This document shows positions 52,431 to 61,259 of a stretch of 64,000 nt of DNA, in pieces. This stretch comes from Pseudomonas sp. 30_B (GTDB lineage Bacteria > Pseudomonadota > Gammaproteobacteria > Pseudomonadales > Pseudomonadaceae): positions 218,896 to 282,895 of the forward strand of contig NZ_JAFGYY010000007.1 in assembly GCF_017491605.1 (NCBI RefSeq). The letters run 5' to 3'. The position numbers and the translations under genes are program-made. Every line of letters starts with the position of its first letter. The stretch's first letter is position 1. Under the pieces are notes generated by a model. It made no database searches. It was not told the origin of the DNA and saw only the letters and a list, made by a program, of their open reading frames with translations.

Positions 52431-52652
52431 TTACTTCCCCTGGACGGTCTTCACGTACAACGTCTCCACCTGCTCCCGCGCCCAGGGCGTGCGGCGCAGG
52501 AAGGTCAGGCTGGACTTGATGCTCGGATCGTTCTTGAAGCAACGGATATCGATGCGCTTGGCCAGCCCGTCCCAGCCGTACTGCTCGACCAGGCGGTTGA
52601 GGATGGCTTCCAGGGTCACGCCGTGCAGCGGGTTCTTCGGTTTGTCGGTCAT
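52431..52652 (-). CDS. VF530-family DNA-binding protein
   Basis: A 73-residue helical protein of the VF530 (DUF2132) family: [25 protein letters not shown], then [23 protein letters not shown], which is the family's diagnostic core. VF530 is reported to be a small DNA-binding protein; its targets are unknown. It is a single gene, 47 bases from the SMR exporter gene on the same strand. Confidence 0.88.
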   Translation of the reverse strand: MTDKPKNPLHGVTLEAILNRLVEQYGWDGLAKRIDIRCFKNDPSIKSSLTFLRRTPWAREQVETLYVKTVQGK

Positions 52653-52699
52653 GTCGGTGTCGTCACGCGGAGAATGCGCGGCACCTTAACACCAAGCCG

Positions 52700-53008
52700 T
52701 CAGGCCCGCAGCCCGGCCACCCCGGCGATGATCAGCGCCACCGACACCAGCTTGGTCAGGGTCAACGCCTCACCCAGCAACAGGAAGCCGAAGAACACCG
52801 TGCCCAGGGTGCCGATCGCGGTCCAGATCGGGTAGGCGATGCTCACCGGCAACTGACGCATCGCCAGGGTCAGGAAGAAGATCCCGCCGAACACCGCAAC
52901 CACCGTCACGGCGGTGGGCAACGGCCGGGTGAAGCCCTCGGCGTACTTCATCGACACCGCGAACATCACCTCGAACACTGCCGCCACCATCAGCATCGCC
53001 CAGGCCAT
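52700..53008 (-). CDS. sugE: SMR-family small efflux protein (SugE/Gdx-like)
   Basis: A 102-residue four-helix small multidrug resistance protein. The essential Glu in helix 1 (VFEVMFAVSMKYAEGF) and the motifs LPVSIAYPIWTAIGTLG and GEALTLTK point to the SugE/Gdx branch, which exports guanidinium and quaternary ammonium compounds as a dimer. The ATG at 53008 overlaps the azoreductase stop (TGATG), so the two genes are coupled, an unusual partner for an SMR gene. Confidence 0.88.
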   Translation of the reverse strand: MAWAMLMVAAVFEVMFAVSMKYAEGFTRPLPTAVTVVAVFGGIFFLTLAMRQLPVSIAYPIWTAIGTLGTVFFGFLLLGEALTLTKLVSVALIIAGVAGLRA

Positions 53009-53646
53009 CACGCCCTCACCCACTCGCTCTCGGCGAGATCGGCCAGTTCCCGCTCGGCCTGCCGGTAGGACGCCTGGAAGGCATCGGGATTGCCCTCCTC
53101 GCCTTCGGCGGCGATAACCTTCACGTCCTCGATACCGAGGAAGCCCAGCGCCACGCGCAGCCAGGCGTCGGCATGATTCATCCACTCCAGTTCGCCGCCC
53201 GGGCCCATGCCGGCGCCGCCACGGCTGGTGACGATCAGCGCCTTGCGCCCCTTGAGCAACGGCTCGTATTCGGCCTCGCCGTCGTTCAGGTGCAGGTCGA
53301 AGGTGCGGCCGAGCCGGACGACCTGGTCGACCCAGGCCTTCAGGCCGCTGGGCACGCTGAAGTTGTACATGGGCGTGGAGATCACCAGCAGGTCATGGGC
53401 GAACAACTCGTCCACCAGTTCATCGCTGAGCGCCAGATCGGCCTGCATGGTCAACGGACGATTCTCCGGCTCCGGGTAGAACGCCGCAGCGATGAAGGCT
53501 TCGTTCACGTGGGGCAGATCGGCGCGGCCAACTTCGCGACGGGTGACCTCGGCCTGCGGCAGCGCGGCGAGAAAACTCTCCGCCAGGCGCCGGGAATGAG
53601 AACGCTCGGCACGCGGGCTGGCATGAATGGCAAGAATCCTGCTCAT
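53008..53646 (-). CDS. azoR: FMN-dependent NADH-azoreductase
   Basis: A 212-residue flavodoxin-fold azoreductase. The N-terminal FMN phosphate loop is [18 protein letters not shown], and [24 protein letters not shown] is the family's flavin-edge motif, with TSRGG near residue 140. It reduces quinones and azo dyes with two electrons, helping in electrophile stress. GAGGAG precedes the ATG at 53646. A LysR gene diverges from it, which probably controls this gene and the coupled SMR exporter. Confidence 0.92.
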   Translation of the reverse strand: MSRILAIHASPRAERSHSRRLAESFLAALPQAEVTRREVGRADLPHVNEAFIAAAFYPEPENRPLTMQADLALSDELVDELFAHDLLVISTPMYNFSVPSGLKAWVDQVVRLGRTFDLHLNDGEAEYEPLLKGRKALIVTSRGGAGMGPGGELEWMNHADAWLRVALGFLGIEDVKVIAAEGEEGNPDAFQASYRQAERELADLAESEWVRA

Positions 53647-53786
53647 CTGTAACTCCTCAAGTGGGTATACACTGCAGAGGTCTCGAATCCACCTCTGCCT
53701 TGCCGCTAAAGCTATTTTCCGACGGCCTTGCGGACAACTGAGGGAAACTCCACCGAGATGAATCCAGCTCACCCATGGAGAGCATC

Positions 53787-54701
53787 ATGTTCGCCAACCT
53801 GCCCCTTCCCGCCCTGCGCACCTTCGAATCCGCCGCGCGCCAGTTGAGTTTCAAGGCCGCCGCCCAGGAGCTGGCGGTGACACCCACGGCGGTGTCCCAC
53901 CAGGTCCGCGCACTGGAGGACTGGCTGGGCCTGCCGCTGTTCGAGCGCCTGCCGCGCCAGGTGCGCCTGACCGAAGCCGGAGAACGGCTGTTCCGCAGCC
54001 TGCACGGCGCTCTGCTGGAGGTGTCGCAATCGGTGGACAGCCTGCGTCCGCAACGCAACGCCAGCAGCCTGACGATCTCCACCACGCCGGCCTTCGCCGC
54101 GCTCTGGCTGGTGCCGCGCCTGGGGCGCTTCTATGCCCGCCATCCGCACATTCGCCTGCGCCTGGACAGCCAGTGCGAACTGCTCGACCTGCAGCAGGAC
54201 GCCAGCGTCGACCTGGCGATCCGCTACGGCTTCGGCGACTACCCGCGCATGCACAGCCAGTTCCTGCTGGACGAACGCTTCGCCGTGTACGGTGCGCCGG
54301 CCCTGGTCGCCACGGCAGACGTGGAGGTGCCGGAGATGATCAGCGTGCGCTGGCACAACTCCGAGCTCTACGAACGCGGCTGGAAGGCCTGGTGCAAGGT
54401 AGCCGGCGAGGAATGCCTGCTGGCCGACGCAGTGCAACGCGAGTACGACGAGGAGTTCTACGCCCTGCAGGCAGCCATCGCCGGCCAGGGGCTGGTGCTG
54501 GCCAGCTCGCTGCTGGTGTCCGAATGCGTGGAGAAGGGATTGCTGGCGCCCTACCGCCCCGAGATCAACGTGCCCGGCGCCCGCTATACCGCGCTCTGTG
54601 TACCGGGCCGCGAGCGCCACCCACCGGTCCGCGCCTTCCTCGACTGGCTGGCCGAGGAAGCGGCCCAGGCCGCCGATCCGCTGATCGACAACGCCGCCTG
54701 A
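53787..54701 (+). CDS. LysR-type regulator, GcvA-like
   Basis: A 304-residue LysR regulator of the GcvA-like subgroup. The HTH covers residues 5-63 (FKAAAQELAVTPTAVSHQVRALE) and the effector domain begins with SSLTISTTPAFAALWLVPRLGRF. It diverges from azoR across 140 bases. The start at 53787 follows GGAG at good spacing; the ATG at 53775 supplies that site. It likely senses quinone or another electrophile handled by the azoreductase, by context only. Confidence 0.9.
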   Translation: MFANLPLPALRTFESAARQLSFKAAAQELAVTPTAVSHQVRALEDWLGLPLFERLPRQVRLTEAGERLFRSLHGALLEVSQSVDSLRPQRNASSLTISTTPAFAALWLVPRLGRFYARHPHIRLRLDSQCELLDLQQDASVDLAIRYGFGDYPRMHSQFLLDERFAVYGAPALVATADVEVPEMISVRWHNSELYERGWKAWCKVAGEECLLADAVQREYDEEFYALQAAIAGQGLVLASSLLVSECVEKGLLAPYRPEINVPGARYTALCVPGRERHPPVRAFLDWLAEEAAQAADPLIDNAA

Positions 54702-54907
54702 GGCGGGTCGAGGCGTTTGCCGCTGCGCCCGCACAGGTGGGCGTTCGCCGTGCACGGTGCGGCGGCCGTGGGTAGAATCACACCCGCCGCATCCCCCATA
54801 CCTATAACGATTCCTCTTTGCCCGCCCGCACTCCGCCCCATCGGCTCCGGAGCGCACCGCGCATGGCCGGGGACTCGGCCTGAGCCCCACTTCACCTCAG
54901 GATTCCC
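54702..54907. other. 206-base spacer before sotB
   Basis: GC-rich spacer. TAGAAT (54774-54779) could be a -10 element for sotB, but no clear -35 lies upstream. No repeat or frame was found. Confidence 0.3.
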
Positions 54908-56104
54908 ATGAGCACCACGCAACCCGCCCACACCGGCAGCTGGCTGAGCGTCATCGCCCTGGCCCTTGCCGCCTTCATCTTCAACACCACCGAGTTCGTC
55001 CCGGTGGGCCTGCTCAGCGACATCGGCACAAGCTTCGACATGCGCCCGGAACAGACCGGACTGATGCTCACCCTCTACGCCTGGGTGGTCTCCCTCACCT
55101 CGCTGCCGCTGATGCTGCTCACCCGCAATATGGAGCGGCGCCGCCTGCTGGTGGTGATCTTCTGCCTGTTCATCGGCAGCCACCTGCTCTCGGGTGTCGC
55201 CTGGAGCTTCAGCGTGCTGATGATCAGCCGCTTCGGCATCGCCTTCGCCCACGCGGTGTTCTGGTCGATCACCGCCTCGCTGGCAGTGCGCGTGGCGCCG
55301 CCCGGGCAGCAGGCGAAAGCCCTCGGCCTGCTCGCCACCGGCACCATCCTGGCCATGGTGCTGGGCATTCCGCTGGGCCGCGTACTGGGCGAAGCCATGG
55401 GCTGGCGGGCGACCTTCCTGGCCATCGCCGGCGTCTCGCTGGTGGTGGTGCTCTGGCTGGCGCGCTCGCTGCCGCTGCTGCCGAGCCAGAATTCCGGTTC
55501 CCTGCGCAGCCTGCCCGTGCTGCTGCGCCGGCCGGCACTCGTGTCGATGTACGTGCTCACCGTGCTGGTGATCACCGCGCAGTTCACCGCCTACAGCTAT
55601 ATCGAGCCCTTCGCGCGGGAAGTCGCGGCGCTGGACAGCCAGAAGACCACCCTGCTGCTCCTGCTGTTCGGCGGTGCAGGACTGTTCGGTTCGATCCTCT
55701 TCAGCCGCTACAGCGAGCGCTTCCCGCGCGTGTTCCCCTGCGCCGCCATCGCCGTGCTCGGCTCCTGCCTGTTGCTGCTCCTGCCGCTGGCGCATTCGCC
55801 GCTCGCGCTGCTCGGCCTGAGCCTGTTCTGGGGCGCGGCGATCCTCTGCTTCGGCCTGGCGCTGCAAGCCAAGGTGCTGCAACTGGCCCATGACGCCACC
55901 GACGTGGCCATGGCGATGTTCTCCGGCCTGTACAACGTCGGCATCGGCGGCGGCGCGCTGCTCGGCAGCCGCGTGGCGGCGGGCGTGGGGCTGGAGTGGA
56001 TCGGCTATGTCGGCGGCGCACTGGCGATGGCCGGCCTGCTGCTCTGCCTGTTCGCCTGCTGGCGGTATGCGGCGGCGCTCAGCGGCGGGCACACCTCGCA
56101 CTGA
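54908..56104 (+). CDS. sotB: MFS sugar efflux transporter (SotB-like)
   Basis: A 398-residue major facilitator with 12 helices, of the DHA1/SotB group. The start [22 protein letters not shown] and [16 protein letters not shown] are typical. Motif A is replaced in the loop by NMERRRLL. SotB proteins export arabinose and related sugars or drugs. AGGA precedes the ATG. It is followed by a REP pair and a strong terminator. Confidence 0.9.
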   Translation: MSTTQPAHTGSWLSVIALALAAFIFNTTEFVPVGLLSDIGTSFDMRPEQTGLMLTLYAWVVSLTSLPLMLLTRNMERRRLLVVIFCLFIGSHLLSGVAWSFSVLMISRFGIAFAHAVFWSITASLAVRVAPPGQQAKALGLLATGTILAMVLGIPLGRVLGEAMGWRATFLAIAGVSLVVVLWLARSLPLLPSQNSGSLRSLPVLLRRPALVSMYVLTVLVITAQFTAYSYIEPFAREVAALDSQKTTLLLLLFGGAGLFGSILFSRYSERFPRVFPCAAIAVLGSCLLLLLPLAHSPLALLGLSLFWGAAILCFGLALQAKVLQLAHDATDVAMAMFSGLYNVGIGGGALLGSRVAAGVGLEWIGYVGGALAMAGLLLCLFACWRYAAALSGGHTSH

Positions 56105-56119
56105 AAAAACGGCACACCT

Positions 56120-56196
56120 GTAGGAGCGAGCTTGCTCGCGAACCGCTTGACGCCGGAGCGGCAGGAAAATCCGTTCGCGAGCAAGCTCGCTCCTAC
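56120..56196. repeat. REP inverted pair (REPIN)
   Basis: GTAGGAGCGAGCTTGCTCGC at 56120 is mirrored by GCGAGCAAGCTCGCTCCTAC ending at 56196, about 35 bases apart. Same layout as 16471-16549. Confidence 0.88.
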
Positions 56197-56203
56197 GAAA
56201 AAC

Positions 56204-56240
56204 AAAAAGGCCGCGCCCCTTTCGGGAGCGCGGCCTTCTT
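56204..56240. terminator. Bidirectional terminator between sotB and putP
   Basis: AAGGCCGCGC (56207-56216) pairs with GCGCGGCCTT (56228-56237) across a short loop containing CCCCTTTCGGG; an A-run precedes and TTCTTC follows. It ends putP (minus strand) and can also stop readthrough from sotB. Confidence 0.85.
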
Positions 56241-56254
56241 CATTCAGCGAAGAC

Positions 56255-57772
56255 TCAGCGGCTCGTGGCCGGAGTGCCCTCGGGCAGATGCGCTTCCGCG
56301 TACTCGGCCTCGGCGGCCTCGAAACGCTGGATCATCGCCTTGGACGGAGCAGTGCCGATCAGGCTGAACACCACGATCGAAATGCTGGAGAGGATGAAGC
56401 CCGGAATGATCTCGTACAGGCCGAGCCAGCCGAACTGCTTCCACACGATCACGGTGACCGCGCCGACGATGATGCCGGCCAGCGCGCCGTTGCGGGTCAT
56501 GCCCTTCCACAGCACGGAGAACAGCACCAGCGGACCGAAGGCGGCACCGAAGCCGGCCCAGGCGTAGGACACCAGGCCCAGTACGCGGTTTTCCGGGTTG
56601 GCGGCCAGGGCGATGGCGATCAGTGCCACCAGCAGCACCATGGCGCGGCCGACCCAGACCAGTTCCAGCTGGCTGGCGTTCTTGCGCAGGAAGGCCTTGT
56701 AGAAGTCTTCGGTCAGCGCCGAGGAGCACACCAGCAGCTGGCAGCTCAGGGTGCTCATCACCGCGGCGAGGATGGCGGACAGCAGCACGCCGGCGATCCA
56801 CGGGTTGAACAGGATCTTCGCCAGCTCGATGAAGATGCGCTCGTGGTTCTCGCCCACGGCGCCAGCCAGCTCCGGGTGCGCCTGGAAGTAGGCGATGCCG
56901 AAGAAGCCGACAGCGACGGCGCCGCCCAGGCAGAGGATCATCCAGGTCATGGAGATGCGGCGGGCAGCCGGGATCGACTTGACCGAGTCAGCGGCCATGA
57001 AGCGCGCCAGGATGTGCGGCTGGCCGAAATAGCCCAGGCCCCAGGCCATCAGCGAGATCACGCCGACGAAGGACGCGCCCTTGAGCATGTCGAAGTTGGC
57101 CGCGTCCTTCAGCTCGATGGCGGCGAAGGTCGGCTCGACGCCACCGGTGGCGAACAGCACGATGATCGGGGTGAGGATCAGCGCGAAGATCATCAGCGAG
57201 GCCTGCACGGTGTCGGTCCAGCTCACCGCCAGGAAGCCACCAACGAAGGTGTAGGCGATGGTCGCGGCGGCACCGGCCCACAGGGCGGTCTCGTAGGACA
57301 TGCCGAAGGTGCTTTCGAACAGGCGGGCGCCGGCGACGATGCCGGAGGCGCAGTAGATGGTGAAGAATACCAGGATCACCAGCGCGGAGATCACGCGCAG
57401 GATGCGGCTGTTGTCCTCGAAGCGGGTGCTGAAGTAGTCCGGCAGCGTCAGGGCGTTGCCGTTGTGCTCGGTGTGTACACGCAGGCGGCCGGCGACGAAC
57501 AGCCAGTTCAGGTAGGCGCCGGCGATCAGGCCGATGGCGATCCAGCTTTCCGAGATGCCCGACAGGTAGATGGCGCCCGGCAGGCCCATCAGCAGCCAGC
57601 CGCTCATGTCCGATGCACCGGCCGACAGTGCGGTGACGAAGCTGCCGAGGCTGCGGCCACCCAGGATGTAGTCGGAGAAGTTGTTGGTGGAACGATAGGC
57701 GGCCAAGCCGATCAGAACCATGGCAGCGATGTAGATCACGAAGGTGATCAGTGTTGGCGTGTTGACGCTCAT
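56255..57772 (-). CDS. putP: Sodium/proline symporter
   Basis: A 505-residue SSS-family symporter with 13 predicted helices. PutP markers are SLGSFVTALSAGASDMSGWLLMGLPGA in helix 2 (Na+ and proline ligands), RLRVHTEHNGNALTLPDYFSTRF and IVAGARLFESTFGMSYETALW. It imports L-proline with Na+. No putA is present beside it, although putA is its usual neighbour; AraC-type regulators lie upstream instead. The leader has an AAAAACAA stretch (57790-57797), a possible Crc/Hfq target. Confidence 0.95.
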   Translation of the reverse strand: MSVNTPTLITFVIYIAAMVLIGLAAYRSTNNFSDYILGGRSLGSFVTALSAGASDMSGWLLMGLPGAIYLSGISESWIAIGLIAGAYLNWLFVAGRLRVHTEHNGNALTLPDYFSTRFEDNSRILRVISALVILVFFTIYCASGIVAGARLFESTFGMSYETALWAGAAATIAYTFVGGFLAVSWTDTVQASLMIFALILTPIIVLFATGGVEPTFAAIELKDAANFDMLKGASFVGVISLMAWGLGYFGQPHILARFMAADSVKSIPAARRISMTWMILCLGGAVAVGFFGIAYFQAHPELAGAVGENHERIFIELAKILFNPWIAGVLLSAILAAVMSTLSCQLLVCSSALTEDFYKAFLRKNASQLELVWVGRAMVLLVALIAIALAANPENRVLGLVSYAWAGFGAAFGPLVLFSVLWKGMTRNGALAGIIVGAVTVIVWKQFGWLGLYEIIPGFILSSISIVVFSLIGTAPSKAMIQRFEAAEAEYAEAHLPEGTPATSR

Positions 57773-58553
57773 GGGGACTCCCCTACAGCTTGTTTTTATC
57801 CAGGCCCGCTGGGTAATGCGGACCCTTGACTGGCAGAAGGCGCGGTTGGCGCCGACCGGTTAGCGCTTGCTCACAGGCAAACCGGGGTGCGCGTGGCGCC
57901 AACTGGCACCGAACCGCTACGCATCCCGACGCAGGCCCGCCATCGTCCTTGCTGGCGCATTCCTGCGGCCGCCGTCTCACCACGGCGACCTTCGTTCCGC
58001 ACCTAGCGGGTAAGCGCGGTGCTGGACGTTTACCGGGCAGCGCCCGGCGATCCTTCAGGCGCCGAGGCCGGCGCCTGCACCCCGATGAAGCCCTGCACGC
58101 CACACGATACGGGGCCTGCGGCGGTATTCACCGGAGTCATGCAGAACTGTGTTCACGCGCGCATTGAGAAGCGGCAGGGGTTGGCCGGCGCACGAGGGCG
58201 CGAATTGTACAGAAAGCAGGGGAGTCGATTGCGCCACTGGTCCGACCAGTGATGGCGCAAGGCCACAATCGGGCACCAGGGGCCGGACCGTGGAGGGCAT
58301 GACGCGGCCAGGTGCAGGCGCGCGGACAAAATCGGTGATGGGCATGCTGCCCCTCCCGCGTATATCGAGCTGGATGTTGTTCTTGGCCTGACCGGGTTGC
58401 ACCTTGGAACACCAGCAACGCGGTTGGCGGACTCTATGGGTTGCACCCATGGATTTCTTGCGAAAAACTCCGGATTTCTTGCAAAAGACTCCGACATCGA
58501 CACGGCATCGGCTGACCATCTGGTCAGCAATGACGCCGATTCAGCCAGGGAAT
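57773..58553. promoter_or_regulatory. 781-base gene-free putP upstream region with hairpin and tandem repeat
   Basis: From the putP start outwards it has a possible Crc/Hfq site (57790-57797); a perfect nested inverted repeat, GTTGGCGCC (57845-57853) with GGCGCCAAC (57895-57903), and CCGGTT (57856-57861) with AACCGG (57880-57885); GGTTGCACC at 58396-58404 and 58439-58447; and a 21-base tandem repeat at 58452-58493. A 154-codon minus-strand frame in the middle (58055-58519) has no ribosome site and no family. Confidence 0.5.
58452..58493. repeat. 21-base tandem repeat
   Basis: Two adjacent copies of GATTTCTTGCRAAARACTCCG (58452-58472 and 58473-58493), differing at 2 of 21 positions. The step is two helical turns, as in AraC/XylS-type direct-repeat sites. 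It lies 60 bases past the stop of the AraC gene at 58554. Confidence 0.6.
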
Positions 58554-59303
58554 TCAGCTGCGGCGCAGACTGCCCGGGGTCAGTCCCAGGTAACGGCGCA
58601 TGGTGGTGGTCAGTGCACTCTGGCTGGAGAAACCGCACTCTCCCGCCACCCGCACCAGCGGCAGGTCGCTCTCGCGCAGCAGACGCGCGGCGCGATCCAG
58701 GCGCTGACGCAGCAGGTACTGATGGGGCGTGAGACCGACCTTATCCTTGAACTGCGCATGGAACTGGCTGGGACTCAGGCAGGCGACCTGCGCCAGCTCC
58801 GCCACCGTGATGCGCCGGGCGAGATGTTCGCCGATGTAGGCATCCAGCCGCGCCAGGTCCAGCGGCCCGCCACGCGGTGCGGCCACTTCGCCGAACAGCC
58901 TCAGGTGCAGGGCGCGCAGCAGCACGCCGCCCAGGGCGCGGGCCAGCAGCGGGTCGTTGCCATAGCGGGCGATCTCCGCGCCGGCGTAGCTGAGCAGGTT
59001 CTGGAAGTCGGCATCCAGGGTCGGGTAGCGCGGTGCCTCGAACAGGCGCGCCAGCAGGTCACGGTCCTGTTCGCTGGTACTGGCCTCGTCGAGGTCGACG
59101 ATCAGCATCCGGTTGTCGCCCAGGCCGGCGAACTCGTGGCCCACCTCTCCCGGCACCAGACAGGCGCGCATCCGGCAGACTTCGCCGCCCCGGCCCTCGA
59201 CCTCGAACTCCGCGCGCCCACTGAGCGACATCACCAACTGGTGGTGGCCATGGGCGTGCTGATGGGTCTGATCGGACAGACAGGCGAGGCGGGTTTCGAA
59301 CAT
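58554..59303 (-). CDS. AraC-family regulator (candidate proline-use regulator)
   Basis: A 249-residue regulator with an N-terminal cupin (HQHAHGHHQLVMSLSGRAEFEVEG, CLVPGEVGHEF) and a C-terminal AraC DNA-binding domain (about 150-249; VAELAQVACLSPSQFHAQFKDKVG, VAGECGFSSQSALTTTMRRYLG). It lies upstream of putP, close to an AsrA-like Lon gene. In P. aeruginosa PAO1, as I remember it, the AraC-type regulator PruR and putAP are next to asrA, so this or the AraC gene at 60353 may be the PruR equivalent. GGTTGCACC motifs flank the gene. Confidence 0.85.
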   Translation of the reverse strand: MFETRLACLSDQTHQHAHGHHQLVMSLSGRAEFEVEGRGGEVCRMRACLVPGEVGHEFAGLGDNRMLIVDLDEASTSEQDRDLLARLFEAPRYPTLDADFQNLLSYAGAEIARYGNDPLLARALGGVLLRALHLRLFGEVAAPRGGPLDLARLDAYIGEHLARRITVAELAQVACLSPSQFHAQFKDKVGLTPHQYLLRQRLDRAARLLRESDLPLVRVAGECGFSSQSALTTTMRRYLGLTPGSLRRS

Positions 59304-59402
59304 GGCGCAATCTGATCAAATTTTGCGCATGTTACGTGAGTTGCACCTGCCTGCCCAGTTTCACCTCGTCGGGTTGCACCCGGTCAGCGCACGGCGCATG
59401 AC

Positions 59403-60266
59403 TCAAGGCCGGCGCCCGGCGTAATCCCGGGCGAACTGCGCGGCGATCCGACCGGAGCGCGAACCACGATGAGTCGCCCAGCGGATCGCCGCCTGCTCCC
59501 ACTCCGCCTGCTCCACGCCGCCCAGGCCGTGGTATTCGAGCCAGCGTGCGACGGCCTCCAGATACTGCTCCTGGCTGAAGGCATAGAAGGATATCCACAG
59601 GCCGAAACGCTCGGAGAGCGACACCTTCTCCTCCACCGCCTCGCCAGGGTGCAGCTCGCCGCTTTCGCCGCGCTGGAAGGCCAGGTTGTCTTCGGCGCGC
59701 TCGGCCAGCAGGTGGCGGCGGTTGGAGGTGGCGTAGATCAGCACGTTGCCGGACTGCCCGGCCACGGAGCCGTCGAGCACGGTTTTCAGGCCCTTGTAGC
59801 CGGTCTCGCCATCCTCGAAGGAGAGGTCGTCGCAGAACAGGATGAAGCGCTCGGGACGATGCCGGAGCAGGTCGATGATCTGCGGCAGGTCGGCCAGGTG
59901 TTCCTTGTCCACCTCGATCAGGCGCAGCCCTTCGGCCTGGAAGGCATGCAGGCAGGCCTTCACCAGCGAACTCTTGCCGGTGCCGCGCGCACCGGTGAGC
60001 AGTACGTTGTTGGCCGGGCGACCGGCGACGAACTGGCGGGTGTTCTGCTCGATCAGCGCCTTCTGTCGGTCGACGTTGCGCAGGTCGTCGAAGGCGATCA
60101 GTGCCGGCTCATGCACCGGCGTCAGGCGCGGCTGGCCCTGGCGGTACTCCCACAGGTGGGCGATGGCGCCCTCCTCCAGCGCCAATGCAGGGCATGGCGG
60201 CAGGGATTGTTCGAGCAGGCGGGCAATACGGGCCAGTTGCTCGGCAATTGCAGACATTTCAGTCAT
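59403..60266 (-). CDS. DUF815-family AAA ATPase
   Basis: A 287-residue P-loop ATPase of the DUF815 family. Walker A is LTGARGTGKSSLV (near residue 94), Walker B is FILFCDDLSFED, and sensor-like residues are in IYATSNRRHL. It resembles DnaA/AAA+ loaders; function is unknown. The start is uncertain: in-frame ATGs at 60278, 60266 and 60257 all have weak ribosome sites, and 60266 was taken. It is divergent from a second AraC gene. Confidence 0.82.
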   Translation of the reverse strand: MTEMSAIAEQLARIARLLEQSLPPCPALALEEGAIAHLWEYRQGQPRLTPVHEPALIAFDDLRNVDRQKALIEQNTRQFVAGRPANNVLLTGARGTGKSSLVKACLHAFQAEGLRLIEVDKEHLADLPQIIDLLRHRPERFILFCDDLSFEDGETGYKGLKTVLDGSVAGQSGNVLIYATSNRRHLLAERAEDNLAFQRGESGELHPGEAVEEKVSLSERFGLWISFYAFSQEQYLEAVARWLEYHGLGGVEQAEWEQAAIRWATHRGSRSGRIAAQFARDYAGRRP

Positions 60267-60352
60267 GGCGAAGATCATCGAAGCAGGAATGGGACTGGTC
60301 AGCAGCCTAGCGATGGACCAAAGTGGCCGTCTAACGATAAACAGGCAGCCAG

Positions 60353-61153
60353 ATGCGCAAAAAGGACATCTCCGTCGATTCGGTGCCGAACCACGGGGAC
60401 GAGCGAGCCGCCAGCCCGGTCGCCGCCGTCGCGCTCGACTTTCCCGACGGTCATGAAGTGCCCGCCCACAGCCATCACCGCGCGCAGCTGCTCTATGCGG
60501 TGCGCGGCGTATTGGTGGTGGGCAGCGCCAGCGGCCAGTGGGTGGTGCCGGACAATCGCGGCCTGTGGATACCCGCCGGCGTCGAGCACTGGACGCGCAT
60601 GGTCGGCGACGTGCAGGTGCGCACCCTCTACGTGGAGCCGGACAGCGCCCCGCACCTGCCGCAGAGCTGCTGCGTGCTGGCGGTCTCGCCGCTGCTGCGC
60701 GAGCTGATCCTCGCCGCGCTGTCGATCAGTGGCGAGGTGACGCCGGACTCCCGCGACGGCCGAGTCCTCGGCCTGCTGCTGGACGAGTTGCGCGAAGAGC
60801 CCGTGCTGCCGCTGCACCTGCCTCTGCCGGCGCATCCGCGCTTGCGCACGCTGTGCGAGGCGATTCAGCGCCAGCCCGGCGAGAATACCGGCCTGGCCGA
60901 CTGGGCCGGGCGGATGAACGTCGACAGCAAGACGGTGCAACGCTGGTTCCTCCGCGAAACCGGGCTGACCTTCGGCCAATGGCGCCAGCAGGCGCGTCTG
61001 CTGGCCGCCCTGGAGCGCCTGGCCCAGGGCGAGAGCGTGCTGAGCGTGGCGCTGGAAGTCGGCTACAGCACGCCGAGCGCCTTCAGCGCCATGTTCAGCC
61101 GCCAGTTCGGCCGGCCGCCCAGCGATTTCCTGCGGCCGCTAATCCGACGGTAA
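60353..61153 (+). CDS. AraC-family regulator with cupin sensor
   Basis: A 266-residue regulator of the NimR-like group. The cupin is in residues 30-100 (HEVPAHSHHRAQLLYAVRGVLVV, RGLWIPAGVEHWTRM), and the AraC HTH domain is about 165-262 (LADWAGRMNVDSKTVQRWFLRETG, VALEVGYSTPSAFSAMFSRQFGRPP). NimR-type proteins usually control divergent exporters; here the neighbours are a DUF815 ATPase and the Lon-like protease. The gene starts 74 bases from the divergent DUF815 gene. Confidence 0.88.
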   Translation: MRKKDISVDSVPNHGDERAASPVAAVALDFPDGHEVPAHSHHRAQLLYAVRGVLVVGSASGQWVVPDNRGLWIPAGVEHWTRMVGDVQVRTLYVEPDSAPHLPQSCCVLAVSPLLRELILAALSISGEVTPDSRDGRVLGLLLDELREEPVLPLHLPLPAHPRLRTLCEAIQRQPGENTGLADWAGRMNVDSKTVQRWFLRETGLTFGQWRQQARLLAALERLAQGESVLSVALEVGYSTPSAFSAMFSRQFGRPPSDFLRPLIRR

Positions 61154-61199
61154 GCAATCTCCTGCAACATCCCCTCGACGCATCCACTCGAATCATGGG

Positions 61200-61228
61200 A
61201 TTGAAACCCCGCCTCCGCTTCCCCATCT
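61200..61228 (+). promoter_or_regulatory. Sigma-32 (RpoH) promoter of the Lon-like gene
   Basis: TTGAAA (61201-61206), 14 bases, then CCCCATCT (61221-61228) match the heat-shock sigma-32 consensus (CTTGAAA and CCCCATnT) closely. It lies 32 bases upstream of the ATG. Heat-shock control fits a Lon-family protease. Confidence 0.85.
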
Positions 61229-61259
61229 AGACTGTCATGTCCTATCAGTCAGGTGCCTC

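Noticed and set aside
58055..58519. 154-codon minus-strand frame upstream of putP
   Set aside because: No ribosome site, Arg/Pro/Cys-rich, no family, and it covers the tandem repeat. Treated as non-coding.
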